Assembly (NCBI RefSeq): GCF_026319305.1
Contig: NZ_JAPDMV010000006.1
Location: 1 to 64,000 of the forward strand
Reading direction: 5' to 3'
From: Methylophaga sp. OBS4
Lineage (GTDB): Bacteria > Pseudomonadota > Gammaproteobacteria > Nitrosococcales > Methylophagaceae
DNA length: 64,000 nt
The notes beneath the pieces are model-generated. The model was not told the DNA's origin and ran no database searches. It saw only the letters and a program-made list of their open reading frames with translations. This document shows, piece after piece, positions 1-9,118 of the stretch (position 1 is its first letter; each line of letters opens with the position of its first letter). The translations under genes were made by a program, and so were the position numbers.

Positions 1-42
1 CGAACCAATGTTGGTAACGTGTTCTAAAGAGAGAACTGATTC

Positions 43-1509
43 ATGTCTAGTCAAAAGCTAAACCTTTTATCCTTCAGCGGCAACGTTCGCACGCTGCATC
101 TTACCTGGATGGCTTTCTTTATCAGTTTTGTGGTCTGGTTTAACCATGCGCCGCTACTGGTGTCCATTCGGGAAACGCTTGGTCTGACCGACCAGCAAAT
201 AAAAACTCTGTTGATCCTCAATGTCGCCTTGACCATTCCGGCACGTATCGTGGTCGGCATGCTGGTCGATAAATACGGCCCGAAAATCATGTATACGCTG
301 TTGCTCGGGGTATCCAGTTTTATCTGTTTCTTTTTTGCTGTTGCAGACAGTTTCGAACAGATGGCGATGGCGCGTTTCATGCTCGGTTTTGTCGGTGCCG
401 GTTTTGTTATCGGTATTCGCATGATCTCGGAGTGGTTCCCTGCCAAGCAGGTCGGTTTGGCTGAAGGTATTTACGGTGGCTGGGGTAATTTCGGTTCTGC
501 CGCTGCGGCAATGAGTTTGCCGACCCTGGCATTGATGTTCGGCGGTGATAATGGCTGGCGTTATGCGATCGGTCTGACCGGCGCTATCGCGTTGGTGTAT
601 GCCTTTATTTACTACAACAGCGTTCACGATACCCCTAAAGGCTCGACTTATTTCAAACCGAAAAAATCCGGTGCGATGGAAGTGACCAGCCGCGGGGATT
701 TCTTTTTATATATTGTGATGAGTATTCCGCTGTATGCCGCTCTGGGTTTATTGGCCTGGAAGCTCTCTCCAAGCGGTGTCAGCTTATTGTCCCAAAACGT
801 GACCTATGCGATTTATGTGGGCCTTGTGGTGCTGTTTTTCTATCAGGTTTACCACATCTACCAGGTCAACAAAGATGTGTTTGTCAAAGAGACGCCTGAA
901 ATTCACCGTTATAGTTTCAAGCAAGTCGCGGTGCTGGATCTGGCTTATCTGGCTACATTCGGTTCGGAACTGGCCGTGGTGTCGATGCTGCCATTATTTT
1001 TCAGTGATACCTTTAATATCAGCCCGGTGCAGGCCGGCCTGCTGGCATCAGGTTATGCCTTTATGAACCTGGTTTCGCGTCCGATCGGTGGTTTGTTCAG
1101 TGACCGTTTGGGCCGTAAAAAGACCCTGACCATCTGCATCAGTGGTTTGGCCGTCGGTTATTTTGTGATGGGTATGATTACCCCTGAGTGGTTGCTGGTC
1201 TTTGCCGTGTTGGCAACCATGGCCTGTTCTTTCTTCGTCCAGGCTGGTGAAGGTGCGGTATTTGCTGTTGTGCCGCTGGTTCAGCGTCGTTTGACCGGTC
1301 AAATAGCGGGCATGGCCGGTGCTTACGGTAACGTCGGTGCCGTGACTTTCCTGACTGTTCTTTCGTTGGTATCAGCACAAACTTTCTTCTTTGTGATTGC
1401 TGCGACTGCTGTGGTGACCTTAATTGCGGTACAGTTTATGAATGAACCCCGTGGTCAGATGGCTGAAATCCTGCCGGATGGTACGGTCCAGATGATTGAT
1501 GTGCACTAG
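43..1509 (+). CDS. narK: NarK/NNP-family nitrate/nitrite transporter (MFS)
   Basis: A 488-residue polytopic inner-membrane protein of the major facilitator superfamily, nitrate/nitrite porter branch. Both glycine-rich NNP signatures are visible: one around residues 113-155, including Arg126 in RMISEWFP and the GGWGNFG stretch, and a second near the C-terminus ([10 protein letters not shown]). The hydrophobic profile suits 12 or slightly more helices. The role is nitrate uptake and/or nitrate/nitrite exchange; sequence alone does not separate assimilatory from respiratory use. The PP2C/kinase gene follows at 1859, a pairing known beside nitrate-assimilation transporters in some proteobacteria. 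The ATG follows an AAAGAGAG-like ribosome site. Confidence 0.9.
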   Translation: MSSQKLNLLSFSGNVRTLHLTWMAFFISFVVWFNHAPLLVSIRETLGLTDQQIKTLLILNVALTIPARIVVGMLVDKYGPKIMYTLLLGVSSFICFFFAVADSFEQMAMARFMLGFVGAGFVIGIRMISEWFPAKQVGLAEGIYGGWGNFGSAAAAMSLPTLALMFGGDNGWRYAIGLTGAIALVYAFIYYNSVHDTPKGSTYFKPKKSGAMEVTSRGDFFLYIVMSIPLYAALGLLAWKLSPSGVSLLSQNVTYAIYVGLVVLFFYQVYHIYQVNKDVFVKETPEIHRYSFKQVAVLDLAYLATFGSELAVVSMLPLFFSDTFNISPVQAGLLASGYAFMNLVSRPIGGLFSDRLGRKKTLTICISGLAVGYFVMGMITPEWLLVFAVLATMACSFFVQAGEGAVFAVVPLVQRRLTGQIAGMAGAYGNVGAVTFLTVLSLVSAQTFFFVIAATAVVTLIAVQFMNEPRGQMAEILPDGTVQMIDVH

Positions 1510-1537
1510 GGGCTGTTGACGGTTCATATTCACCACT

Positions 1538-1636
1538 GCTGGGGCTGTTTTTGCGCCCAGCAAGGCGGAATGAGTGTGATGTAGTTGCCCTACATGAGCG
1601 AGTGACAACGCCGCTGGGCGCAAAAACAGCCCCAGC
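1538..1636. repeat. Inverted-repeat element 1 (23-bp perfect arms)
   Basis: Arms 1538-1560 and 1614-1636 are perfect reverse complements of 23 bases, containing GGGGCTGTTTTTGCGCCCAG. The interior holds a smaller hairpin around GTAGTTGCCCTAC. It lies in the spacer between narK and the kinase gene. It resembles a dispersed palindromic or miniature element; no second copy is obvious in this window. Confidence 0.7.
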
Positions 1637-1647
1637 CTTTCGGGTTG

Positions 1648-1805
1648 TGTCTGAAAAAGTGCCACTCGGCGTTGCTCGTCACTTATTTAGAATAACTACA
1701 AAAACGCCGGGAGCGTTTTTGAGCGTAAGCCCCGAAGGGGTGAGATACAAGGATGTAATCTCACAAACCGCGCTCCTCGCGCCTTGATTGACACTTTTTC
1801 AGACA
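1648..1805. repeat. Inverted-repeat element 2 (14-bp terminal arms)
   Basis: Terminal arms TGTCTGAAAAAGTG (1648-1661) and its perfect complement (1792-1805) enclose about 130 bases with further internal palindromes (GCCCCGAAGGGG; TGAGAT...ATCTCA). It abuts element 1. It looks like a small non-coding, MITE-like element; no transposase is present. Confidence 0.6.
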
Positions 1806-1858
1806 ACAACAGAGGCGAAGATGAAACGTCAACAGACCCTAAACAATAAAGGCAGGTT

Positions 1859-3583
1859 ATGGTAGCCAGGTTAAAGGTCACGGTTGGCCAGTATTCTGAT
1901 AAAGGCATTAAGGAAGAGAATCAGGATTCAATAGGTTTTTCCGTGCCCGGCAATCTGGCGCTGCTGGAAACCAAAGGGGTCGCTTGTGCGCTTGCCGATG
2001 GCATCAGCAGCAGTGCTGAGGGTAAACAGGCCAGTCAGGCCTGTGTGACCGGCTTTATCAGTGACTACTTCAGTACGCCGGATTCATGGTCGGTCAAGCA
2101 ATCCGGCGGTAAGGTACTGACGGCCATTAATACCTGGTTGCACGGGCAGAGCAATCAATATAAAGATATCTCCCGAGGGCTGGCCAGTACGTTTAGTGCC
2201 ATTGTTATCAAGTCGACTACGGCGCACCTTTTTCATGTCGGCGATTCACGGATCTATCTGCTGCGCGACGGTGAACTCGAACAACTCACTACCGATCACC
2301 GGATTCGCATCGATAACGACAAGGAATATCTGGGGCGGGCTTTCGGTGTCGATTATCGTCTGGATATCGACTACAAATCATTGACGGTAGAAGAGGGTGA
2401 TCAGTTTTTACTGGCCACCGATGGCATTCATGATGTGCTTAATGACAAAGCGCTGAAAAAGTTATTGTCTGAAAACTCAGACGATCTGGACCAGCGGAGC
2501 CGGAAAATCGCTGAAGCTGCCGTCGCTAACGGCAGCCGGGATAATGTCAGTTGCCAGATCATGCGGGTCGAACAGTTACCTACCCAGGATCCCAACGAAG
2601 TTTTTGCCCAGTTGACCGCTTTGCCGTTTCCGCCGGATCTGTATGAAGGCGTGATTCTCGACGGTTACCGTATTACCCGTGAGTTGCATGCCAGCTCAAC
2701 CAGCCAGCTTTATCTGGCAGTGGATACGGAAACGGATCAGAAAGTTGTGATCAAAACCCCCTCGGTTAATTTTGAAGACGATCCGGCTTATCTGGAGCGC
2801 TTTCAGCTGGAAGAATGGATAGGGCGGCGTATTGATAATGCTCATGTGATTCAGACCATTGAACAGAAGCGGCCACGGCGTTTTCTTTACTATGTGATGG
2901 AGTATGTGGACGGCAGAACCCTGCAGCAGTGGCTGGATGATGAAGGTACGCTGGATCTGAAAACGGTGCGTGAATTGGTGCCGCAGATTGTTTCCGGACT
3001 GCGGGCTTTTCATCGCCTGGATATGCTGCACCAGGATCTCAAACCCGGCAATATCATGATTTCGCGTGATGGTGTGTTAAAGATCATCGACTTCGGTTCT
3101 ACCAAAATCGCTGGTGTTGCCGATATCTCTACACCGGTTGAAAGACGCGAATTATTAGGCACCAAGCATTACACGGCGCCTGAATATTTGCTGGGACGTC
3201 AGGGCGTGCCGCAGTCTGACATGTTTTCGCTGGGTTGTATTGTCTACCAGATGCTGACCGGAAAACTGCCGTATGGCGACAAACTTGCCAGTGTCCGTGA
3301 CCAGCGCGGTATCAATCGCCTCAGTTATCGTCCGCTCAGCGAAGTTATCCCTGATATTCCTCACTGGGTGGATAAAGCGATACGCAAAGCCGTTCAACTG
3401 ACACCCGAGCAGCGCTATGACGCGCTGTCAGAGTTTGAAACTGATTTAGTCAAACCCAACCCTGATTTTCTGCGTGAAGAACAATTGCCACTGTTGCAGC
3501 GTAACCCGATCGGATTCTGGCGCTCTTTGTCATTGCTGTTGTTTATCGGCAACCTGGTTTTGATTTATTTTCTGGTACAGTAA
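1859..3583 (+). CDS. Bifunctional PP2C-type phosphatase / Ser-Thr protein kinase
   Basis: A 574-residue fusion. The N-terminal PP2C-like domain (about 1-235) shows the metal-site motifs QDSIGF, ADGIS, VGDSRIYLLRDG, ATDGIHD and SRDNVS. The kinase domain (about 265-540) has the ATP-site Lys299 (VVIKT), catalytic loop H391-QDLKPGN (HQD instead of HRD) and D411-FG. A single C-terminal membrane segment (about 555-573) anchors it. Such proteins occur next to NasA/NarK transporters and nitrite reductase genes in pseudomonads and relatives; a role in controlling nitrate uptake is inferred from this context. The start ATG follows AAAGGCAGGTT. Confidence 0.9.
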   Translation: MVARLKVTVGQYSDKGIKEENQDSIGFSVPGNLALLETKGVACALADGISSSAEGKQASQACVTGFISDYFSTPDSWSVKQSGGKVLTAINTWLHGQSNQYKDISRGLASTFSAIVIKSTTAHLFHVGDSRIYLLRDGELEQLTTDHRIRIDNDKEYLGRAFGVDYRLDIDYKSLTVEEGDQFLLATDGIHDVLNDKALKKLLSENSDDLDQRSRKIAEAAVANGSRDNVSCQIMRVEQLPTQDPNEVFAQLTALPFPPDLYEGVILDGYRITRELHASSTSQLYLAVDTETDQKVVIKTPSVNFEDDPAYLERFQLEEWIGRRIDNAHVIQTIEQKRPRRFLYYVMEYVDGRTLQQWLDDEGTLDLKTVRELVPQIVSGLRAFHRLDMLHQDLKPGNIMISRDGVLKIIDFGSTKIAGVADISTPVERRELLGTKHYTAPEYLLGRQGVPQSDMFSLGCIVYQMLTGKLPYGDKLASVRDQRGINRLSYRPLSEVIPDIPHWVDKAIRKAVQLTPEQRYDALSEFETDLVKPNPDFLREEQLPLLQRNPIGFWRSLSLLLFIGNLVLIYFLVQ

Positions 3584-3593
3584 TAAGCGGTTA

Positions 3594-4814
3594 TCAGCCG
3601 GGGCGACCATCCGATCTCGGACGTATATATATCGGCAGAAACTTATAAACCCAGACAACAAAGCATAACAACCAGATAACGGCAGCTATGATATAAATCC
3701 TGCTGCTGAGCGTAAAACCAATGCCGGGGAAATCAGCAATAACTCGCAACAATGCCACCAGTTGGAACACTAGAAATACGGCCCAGCTGATCAGGTCGGC
3801 AGCGAGAACCCGACCTGAATGTCCCAAAGTAACGCGGGTCGCCATTGCCAGCAGCATTGAACTGAAATAGCCTATTACCAAAGCATGTAACGGTGCTTTC
3901 AACAGAATATAGTCACCTGTCAGACTGAGGTAAAGGCTTTGCATGGCATAGAGCAGCATGGCGATACCAAACCAGGCAAAGCCGATATGAACCATGGCCA
4001 GCAACGGTGTCGACAGACTTTTCAGAATTTGCCATTTTGTGGTCAGGTAAAAACCGATAACAGCCATAGGCAGATCAACCAGCCAGAGCCAGGCAGGTAG
4101 ATTCAGTATTTCCATCACGGCATGTGCTGTAGCCAGAATCAACACCCATGACAATGCCCAATAAGGGCGGCTAATGTCATAGCCAATAATGACATTGGCG
4201 GAGAAGAACGGAATCATCCGGTGACTGATAGCGAAGAACAATGGCAATAAAAACAGCCAGATCCCACCCGTCTTGGCAAGCTGTACCAGTTCAAATTGTC
4301 CACTGGTGAAACCGGCTATCATCAGCCAGGCCAGGATCAGCATCACGGTGGTAATCGTGGCATGGCGTTTGTCTGGATGTTTGGCTCGCAGGTAAACACG
4401 TAACAATGCATAAAGACCTGCTGCCCAGCCGGCCAGAAAAACCAGTAATGCCAGCTTTAACACTACTACATGACTTACCAGGCCAATATAGAACAACACC
4501 GTGCCGGCTGACAGTAAGATAAATGCCAGACTGTACTGTCGCTTGTTGACCTCTTCCCCATTCATCCATCTGGGATAGGTCGTCATCAGAAAGCCAAATA
4601 TGAAGAACGAAAAAAAGGCGTAAATCATCAAAAACGCATGTGCGTCCAGTGGTGAGATGGTCCAGGAGATCGGTGCATATAAACCGGTAAAACGCCCTCC
4701 CAGATCGCTAAACCACCAGATGATTGTCAGTAAGGCCTGAACGGCACCGGCAAAGAAAAACAGCCGGTGAGGCGCAGCTGAGAAGGTTTGCCAGCGTTTA
4801 TTAAGATTCAACAT
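3594..4814 (-). CDS. nnrS: NnrS family protein
   Basis: An integral membrane protein of the NnrS family, haem/copper proteins tied to nitric-oxide stress in denitrifiers. About 12 hydrophobic segments are visible, with conserved His-bearing motifs (DAHAFLM, ISHRMIPFF, HALVIGYFSSMLLAMATRVTLGHSG). I start it at ATG 4814, six bases after AGGAG; an in-frame start nine codons upstream has no such site and would lengthen the overlap with the upstream gene. It is last in a minus-strand operon with 4801-5916 and the DUF59 gene. Regulation by NsrR is likely from the operators at 6263-6332. Confidence 0.85.
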   Translation of the reverse strand: MLNLNKRWQTFSAAPHRLFFFAGAVQALLTIIWWFSDLGGRFTGLYAPISWTISPLDAHAFLMIYAFFSFFIFGFLMTTYPRWMNGEEVNKRQYSLAFILLSAGTVLFYIGLVSHVVVLKLALLVFLAGWAAGLYALLRVYLRAKHPDKRHATITTVMLILAWLMIAGFTSGQFELVQLAKTGGIWLFLLPLFFAISHRMIPFFSANVIIGYDISRPYWALSWVLILATAHAVMEILNLPAWLWLVDLPMAVIGFYLTTKWQILKSLSTPLLAMVHIGFAWFGIAMLLYAMQSLYLSLTGDYILLKAPLHALVIGYFSSMLLAMATRVTLGHSGRVLAADLISWAVFLVFQLVALLRVIADFPGIGFTLSSRIYIIAAVIWLLCFVVWVYKFLPIYIRPRSDGRPG

Positions 4815-5916
4815 AGCGGCTCCTCGCCGAGTTTTTGCCACGGATAGCGGCGGTGATCATTGTCAGTATAAATAACCCTATCGCAGCGGCGTTTAATGCC
4901 CCAGCCAGTCTACTTAAGTTAATGGCAAGTACCATATCACTGCTAACTCTCATTATCAGCGACAGATGCAATATCGACAGGGGCAGGTAGAAAACAGGGT
5001 GATAGGGTAATTGTATTTTGGCTACCGCCGGGAAAATAATAGGGGCATGGGCAAAAATCATTGAGAACACAAAGCCGATTACAATGGCATGCATAAAGGC
5101 ATCGTAGCTCGCGCCGGGCACAAGTGGCGTGTATATCAGTCCGATTAATGCTGCGGCTAACAACCAGATATAACCTGACAATAAGCAAAATCCCATATAA
5201 CGGGTCAGCCCATGTTGCTTGACAGTGTGTCTGGCAATATCGTTTTTGAGCAGCCAGAAGGTTAAGGCCAGTAACGCTGCTGATAACAGTTGCAGATTCC
5301 CGTTGGCTGATACGGTGGCTGTAATGCTGCCGATAAGATATAGCAGAACAAATACAATAAATACGTGTTTACTGTTGGCTGACTGGGGCCGAAATCGCGA
5401 CAACTCCAGGCGTTCTCCGGCAATTGTGAAGATCAGAAATCCCAGCCACCAGGGAACCAGCTGTATCGAAGTACCGCCAAACAGCCACAATATATTAGCT
5501 AACAGCCAGGACAGACCGCCGAGCAGCAGTACTAACTGATACAAGGCATACTGGCGCCGGAGCAGTAGATATGTCGCCAAACATAGAATAAAACTGGCAC
5601 CACACATCAAGACTGCTGCCAGTATGACTGGACTATCGGTAATCAGCACCAGGCCGCCGGCAGCAGCACAAAGCGGGGCCAGATAAGCCCACTTATGACT
5701 AATGGCAACAGCACGCTCCAGCGAAATCACCGTTCCCAGGAACCCGCCTATCATTAAAGCGCCGTGACTGGCAGCCACATTCAACTCAATAAATGGAATA
5801 GACCAGCCTAGACGTAATAAGCCACCGGCGATGCCGAAAATCAGACTGATAAAGCCCAGCATCAGCAGCGGGATTCGGTATTTAACCGGAAGGGCGGGTA
5901 CCGTTATCGAGGACAT
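4801..5916 (-). CDS. NnrS-like polytopic membrane protein
   Basis: A 371-residue protein with about 12 hydrophobic helices. Motifs ASHGALMIGGFLGTVISLERA and MHAIVIGFVFSMIFAHAPII contain histidines spaced like those of NnrS, and its end overlaps the nnrS start by 14 bases. I read it as a diverged NnrS-related protein working with NnrS in nitric-oxide tolerance. The relationship is by motif resemblance and position only; an exact function is unknown. Confidence 0.6.
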   Translation of the reverse strand: MSSITVPALPVKYRIPLLMLGFISLIFGIAGGLLRLGWSIPFIELNVAASHGALMIGGFLGTVISLERAVAISHKWAYLAPLCAAAGGLVLITDSPVILAAVLMCGASFILCLATYLLLRRQYALYQLVLLLGGLSWLLANILWLFGGTSIQLVPWWLGFLIFTIAGERLELSRFRPQSANSKHVFIVFVLLYLIGSITATVSANGNLQLLSAALLALTFWLLKNDIARHTVKQHGLTRYMGFCLLSGYIWLLAAALIGLIYTPLVPGASYDAFMHAIVIGFVFSMIFAHAPIIFPAVAKIQLPYHPVFYLPLSILHLSLIMRVSSDMVLAINLSRLAGALNAAAIGLFILTMITAAIRGKNSARSRYVES

Positions 5917-5922
5917 ATGAAT

Positions 5923-6219
5923 TTACCGCCAGCCTAAACGTTGTTTGGCTGCTGCTGACATCATGTCCGGTGACCAGGCAGGCTCCCACACCATATTGAT
6001 ATCCAGTGCCATAGAGTCCGGCAGTACTGCTGTCATCGTGTTTCTGATTTCCTCGATGATCATTTCACCCATGGGACAGGAGGGAGAGGTCATGGTCATC
6101 GTGATACAGGCTACATCTTCTGTGACGGTGATATCGTATATCAGGCCCAGATCAACAATATTCTCTCCGACTTCCGGATCGCTGATCTGTGCCAAAGCTT
6201 GTCGAATGATCTGTTCCAT
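5923..6219 (-). CDS. MIP18/DUF59 family metal-sulfur cluster assembly protein
   Basis: A 98-residue single-domain protein. The N-terminal ISDPEVGENIVDLGLIYDI and the SPSCPMGE loop with its conserved Cys are diagnostic of the MIP18/DUF59 family (PaaD/SufT-like), which supports Fe-S cluster assembly or repair. It is the first gene of the NO-response operon (seven bases before the next gene) and divergent from nsrR, so repair of nitrosylated Fe-S centres is a reasonable inference. Confidence 0.85.
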   Translation of the reverse strand: MEQIIRQALAQISDPEVGENIVDLGLIYDITVTEDVACITMTMTSPSCPMGEMIIEEIRNTMTAVLPDSMALDINMVWEPAWSPDMMSAAAKQRLGWR

Positions 6220-6262
6220 ACGTTAGAATATCCAGCTGGTTGAATGCTCGTGCTTTTTATCA

Positions 6263-6285
6263 AAGATGCATGTAAAATACAACTT
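6263..6285. promoter_or_regulatory. Probable NsrR operator 1
   Basis: AAGATGCATGT-A-AAATACAACTT has the 11-1-11 dyad form of NsrR sites; the half-sites agree at 8 of 11 positions and the left half is close to the known AAGATGCATTT. It lies in the 135-bp divergent spacer between the DUF59/nnrS operon and nsrR. Confidence 0.6.
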
Positions 6286-6309
6286 AAATCTAGCATAGAG
6301 AGTCGTTTA

Positions 6310-6332
6310 AAACAATATTTGAAATGCACCTT
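6310..6332. promoter_or_regulatory. Possible NsrR operator 2
   Basis: AAACAATATTT-G-AAATGCACCTT has one strong NsrR half-site (complement AAGGTGCATTT) and one weak half. It lies 23-45 bases before the nsrR ATG, placed for autoregulation. Confidence 0.45.
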
Positions 6333-6354
6333 TAAATAGCTGTGAGATATTAAT

Positions 6355-6786
6355 ATGCACCTGACCACTTTTTCTGATTACTCGATTCGGGTAATGATGT
6401 ATCTCGGTTTGCAACGGCAAAGCCTGGTAACCATTGCCAATATCGCCCAAGCATATCAAATCTCTGAAAATCATCTAACTAAAGTTGTTCACCAGCTTGC
6501 TCAGCGCGGATATGTAGAAACAATTCGGGGTAAAGGCGGTGGTATGCGTTTAGCCAAAGAACCGAAGGATATTAATCTGGGTAAAGTGATCAGAGAAACA
6601 GAAGGGGAAAGTGGTCTGCTCCCCTGTATGGATGGCGAAGGCAATTGCTGTATTACGTCCGCCTGTAAATTAATACGAATCTTACATGAATCACAAGAAG
6701 CGCTGTATCACGTGCTGGAAAAGTACACGCTAGCCGATCTGCTGGTTAACGAAGCGCCGTTAAAACAGATATTACTACCACAATAA
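6355..6786 (+). CDS. nsrR: Rrf2-family nitric-oxide-sensing repressor NsrR
   Basis: A 143-residue Rrf2-type winged helix regulator. The N-terminus MHLTTFSDYSIRVMMYLG and the wing RGKGGGMRLA are typical. Three cysteines arranged C-x(6)-CC-x(4)-C in LLPCMDGEGNCCITSAC match the NsrR [Fe-S] ligand region. It represses NO-detoxification genes until its cluster is nitrosylated. Divergent from the DUF59/NnrS operon, with NsrR-like operators between. Confidence 0.88.
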   Translation: MHLTTFSDYSIRVMMYLGLQRQSLVTIANIAQAYQISENHLTKVVHQLAQRGYVETIRGKGGGMRLAKEPKDINLGKVIRETEGESGLLPCMDGEGNCCITSACKLIRILHESQEALYHVLEKYTLADLLVNEAPLKQILLPQ

Positions 6787-6910
6787 TTTTTCTGAAGGCG
6801 CTTTATCTGCTGCTCTGTCCTGAACTGCCTAAAGCGACACTTCATCTCCGCCGCTGTTGTTTTTTGAAAAAGTCCGTAAGGCGCATGGAAACCTGGCTTG
6901 CGCTATAACG

Positions 6911-7792
6911 TTACTTATCCTGTCTCCACGGACATTCCATCCGGGAAAAAGCATTCAGATCTTCAATCAGGCGAGTTTTCATAGCCTGACTGTTGCGTTC
7001 GCTGGTTTGCAGGATTTGCTCCAATTCGCTGGCTGCATCCGTGCCCGTAGCTGTTTCTGACAAATTGTGCTGCATCTGCTTTTGAACATAAGCGTCATGA
7101 ATCTCACCCAGCGTGTTCTGTAACTGCTTGAGTGCGGCGGTGAACTGCCGGTTAAGCTCAGCATCAAGAACAGGATGAAGAAACTCACTGCCATAACGCA
7201 GTTTTTTACAGGCAATGCGCAGTTGATGCAGCGTGTTTTCATCTTTCAAATCGAGCCCTTTGCCTTGTTCCAGCACATTTTCATACAAGACCGACAGTCT
7301 TTGGTTCGCGAGCCTGTTCAATTTTTGATGCGGATGGCGGCAATGCCGTTCAGCCCATTGTTTATGTTTGAGCTGTTTTTTGAGTTTGCGTACGGGCTTG
7401 TTGAAATGTTTGCTTTTCAGTAATTTGGCAAGGCGCTGGTATGCCGTTTGTTGCTGACTGCTGAGCTCATGATGAAGGCTGGATTGGTTGGTTTTGCCAG
7501 CAAAATGGGACAGCAGAAACACATCAAGATCGCGAGCAGCATCAAGTTCCTTGGCAAAGAAATTCAACTTCGCGCGCCAGCTTCGGCGGTATTCTTTTTG
7601 TAATACCGGACTGAAAATTTCCAGTGCGGTCCGCATCCGCCTTAGACTGACACGAAGCTGGTGAACGCCTTCGGGATCCTTGCCCTTGATGGCGACTTTG
7701 CGCCATTTTTTGATATGAGCGATTTCCTGCAACAGGATAATTCTCAGTGCTGAAGCGGCTGAAGCCTTTGTCGGGATAGAAACTTTACTCAT
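6911..7792 (-). CDS. CHAD domain-containing protein
   Basis: A 293-residue alpha-helical protein. VHQLRVSLRRMRTALEIF and the second-half LHQLRIACKKLRYGSEF are the two mirrored His/Arg/Lys-rich motifs of the CHAD fold, which binds polyphosphate. No CYTH domain is fused. Monocistronic by position. Confidence 0.85.
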   Translation of the reverse strand: MSKVSIPTKASAASALRIILLQEIAHIKKWRKVAIKGKDPEGVHQLRVSLRRMRTALEIFSPVLQKEYRRSWRAKLNFFAKELDAARDLDVFLLSHFAGKTNQSSLHHELSSQQQTAYQRLAKLLKSKHFNKPVRKLKKQLKHKQWAERHCRHPHQKLNRLANQRLSVLYENVLEQGKGLDLKDENTLHQLRIACKKLRYGSEFLHPVLDAELNRQFTAALKQLQNTLGEIHDAYVQKQMQHNLSETATGTDAASELEQILQTSERNSQAMKTRLIEDLNAFSRMECPWRQDK

Positions 7793-7841
7793 AGCGATAG
7801 TCAGGAAGTCTGGTTCCTTACTATCATATACCGCAACGTGT

Positions 7842-8116
7842 TTATCTGACTTCAGCCATTTTACGGCGTGCTCTGGCGGTATGGCTCAAGGAGGTGGTGT
7901 CTCCGGCTCGCCATACTGTGGCGGTGATAATATCCCCCGCTTTGGCGAGTTTGATGCTGTTGTTGATATCGTCAATCGATGAGCTTGCCAGCTTCGGGCC
8001 TGGGTGGGGGGGGCCTCGAGTGTATTGTTTACCGAAGTCGTTTGCAGTTGATCCGCGTGTTGCTGCGACAGAATGCCATTTTCAACCATACGGTTTAATT
8101 GAGTGTCATAACTCAT
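7842..8116 (-). pseudogene. Small DUF2089-partner protein, frame broken at a G8 tract
   Basis: Begins MSYDTQLNRMVENGILSQQ, overlapping the end of the DUF2089 gene by 11 bases. The frame is open to the homopolymer of eight G at 8006-8013 (C8 on the coding strand). Beyond it the natural continuation (SSSIDDINNSIKLAKAGDII, ending ARRKMAEVR and TAA at 7842-7844) lies in another frame. One extra C would restore a continuous protein of about 91 residues. This could be a mutation, a sequencing error or a slip tract. Function unknown. Confidence 0.6.
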
Positions 8117-8468
8117 TCTGTATCTCCCTGATACGGCGAATGCCTTCTTCGCTTTTAATTTCTCCATGTTTAATTTGATCGAGCAGGCTTGCTATCAGGG
8201 CTTCATCCGCTGCGAGCAAGTTCTTTAATTCGGTAATGGTTTGGTCCAGGCGTCTACGCAAAGTCGGATAGGTGATATTTAGCGCTTCTGCCAATGTTTT
8301 TAAATTACCTCCATGCAAGACTAGCTGCATAGCCAGGCTCTGATGGTCGCCACTCAAACGCCCCAGTGGTGATATATGCAGTTTGCCACCCACTTCTATA
8401 TTGCAGTCAGCACAACGCATTTTGACTGGGTGAAAATCAGAACTGTGACAGATCGGACAAATATTCAT
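8106..8468 (-). CDS. DUF2089 domain protein (zinc ribbon plus HTH)
   Basis: A 120-residue protein from ATG 8468. The N-terminal CPICHSSD...MRCADCNIEVGG forms a two-CxxC zinc ribbon and the second half (GNLKTLAEALNITYPTLRRRLDQTI) reads as a helix-turn-helix. This is the DUF2089 architecture, usually a small regulator co-transcribed with a partner, here the broken gene 7842-8116. A longer in-frame start 24 codons upstream adds only an AT-rich, non-conserved leader, so I reject it. Confidence 0.8.
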   Translation of the reverse strand: MNICPICHSSDFHPVKMRCADCNIEVGGKLHISPLGRLSGDHQSLAMQLVLHGGNLKTLAEALNITYPTLRRRLDQTITELKNLLAADEALIASLLDQIKHGEIKSEEGIRRIREIQNEL

Positions 8469-8596
8469 GTCTGCTTCTTTATTTATATTAAAAAATAAGC
8501 TAATATTATTTAATATAATTAAAAATAGCTTGCTAGGCAAGTATGCTGGTGAATACGCGGATATGCTTTATTGCGAGACGAAAACGAGATGTTTTT

Positions 8597-9118
8597 TCAA
8601 CGCAGGTGTTTACCGTGAATGCGCTGGTTCAGATGGCAGTGATGTGCAACCAAATCAGACCAGCTACCTTCAAAATCCAGTATTACCAGCGTGGCGGGCA
8701 GCATAAGCTTGCCACTGTCCAAATCACTGACAAACGGTTCATCGGCAAGGTAAGCGATGAGTTGCTCAAAAGCCGGATTGTGACCGACAAGTAGCGCTGT
8801 TTGATAATGGGCGGGGATTTGTTTCACTGCAGCCAGAATTTCATGTTCATCAGCGTCATAGAAGCTGTTATTAATGTGGATTTGTTCAGAATCAATGCGA
8901 AGTTGTTCACAGACCAGGGAGGCAGTATCAATCGCTCTTTTTGCCGCTGAACTAAGCACCAGATCGGGAATAAGCGCTTGTTGCTGCATGCAAAAGCCGA
9001 GCTTTTGGGCATGTTTTTTCCCGTTGCTTGTCAGTGGTCTGTCAAAGTCAGGAACCGACATATCCCAGTCAGCTTTGGCATGTCTTAATACGAACAACTG
9101 TTTACTGTTATTGCCCAT
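8597..9118 (-). CDS. sixA: SixA-type phosphohistidine phosphatase
   Basis: A 173-residue histidine phosphatase. LFVLRHAKADWD carries the catalytic RHG-like RHA motif, followed by DFDRPLTSNGKKHA, the second active-site region SSAAKRAIDTA, and LLVGHNPAFEQL with the second catalytic His. This is the SixA subgroup acting on phosphohistidine. The ATG at 9118 sits seven bases after AAAGGA, better than the GTG one codon upstream. Confidence 0.82.
   Translation of the reverse strand: MGNNSKQLFVLRHAKADWDMSVPDFDRPLTSNGKKHAQKLGFCMQQQALIPDLVLSSAAKRAIDTASLVCEQLRIDSEQIHINNSFYDADEHEILAAVKQIPAHYQTALLVGHNPAFEQLIAYLADEPFVSDLDSGKLMLPATLVILDFEGSWSDLVAHHCHLNQRIHGKHLR

Noticed and set aside
154-627. 157-codon minus-strand ORF
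   Set aside because: Antisense within narK, which is strongly conserved; composition is shadow-like.
7886-8167. 93-codon minus-strand ORF taken as a complete gene
   Set aside because: The part after the G8 tract reads in the wrong frame; the true C-terminus lies in another frame, so I list a broken gene at 7842-8116.
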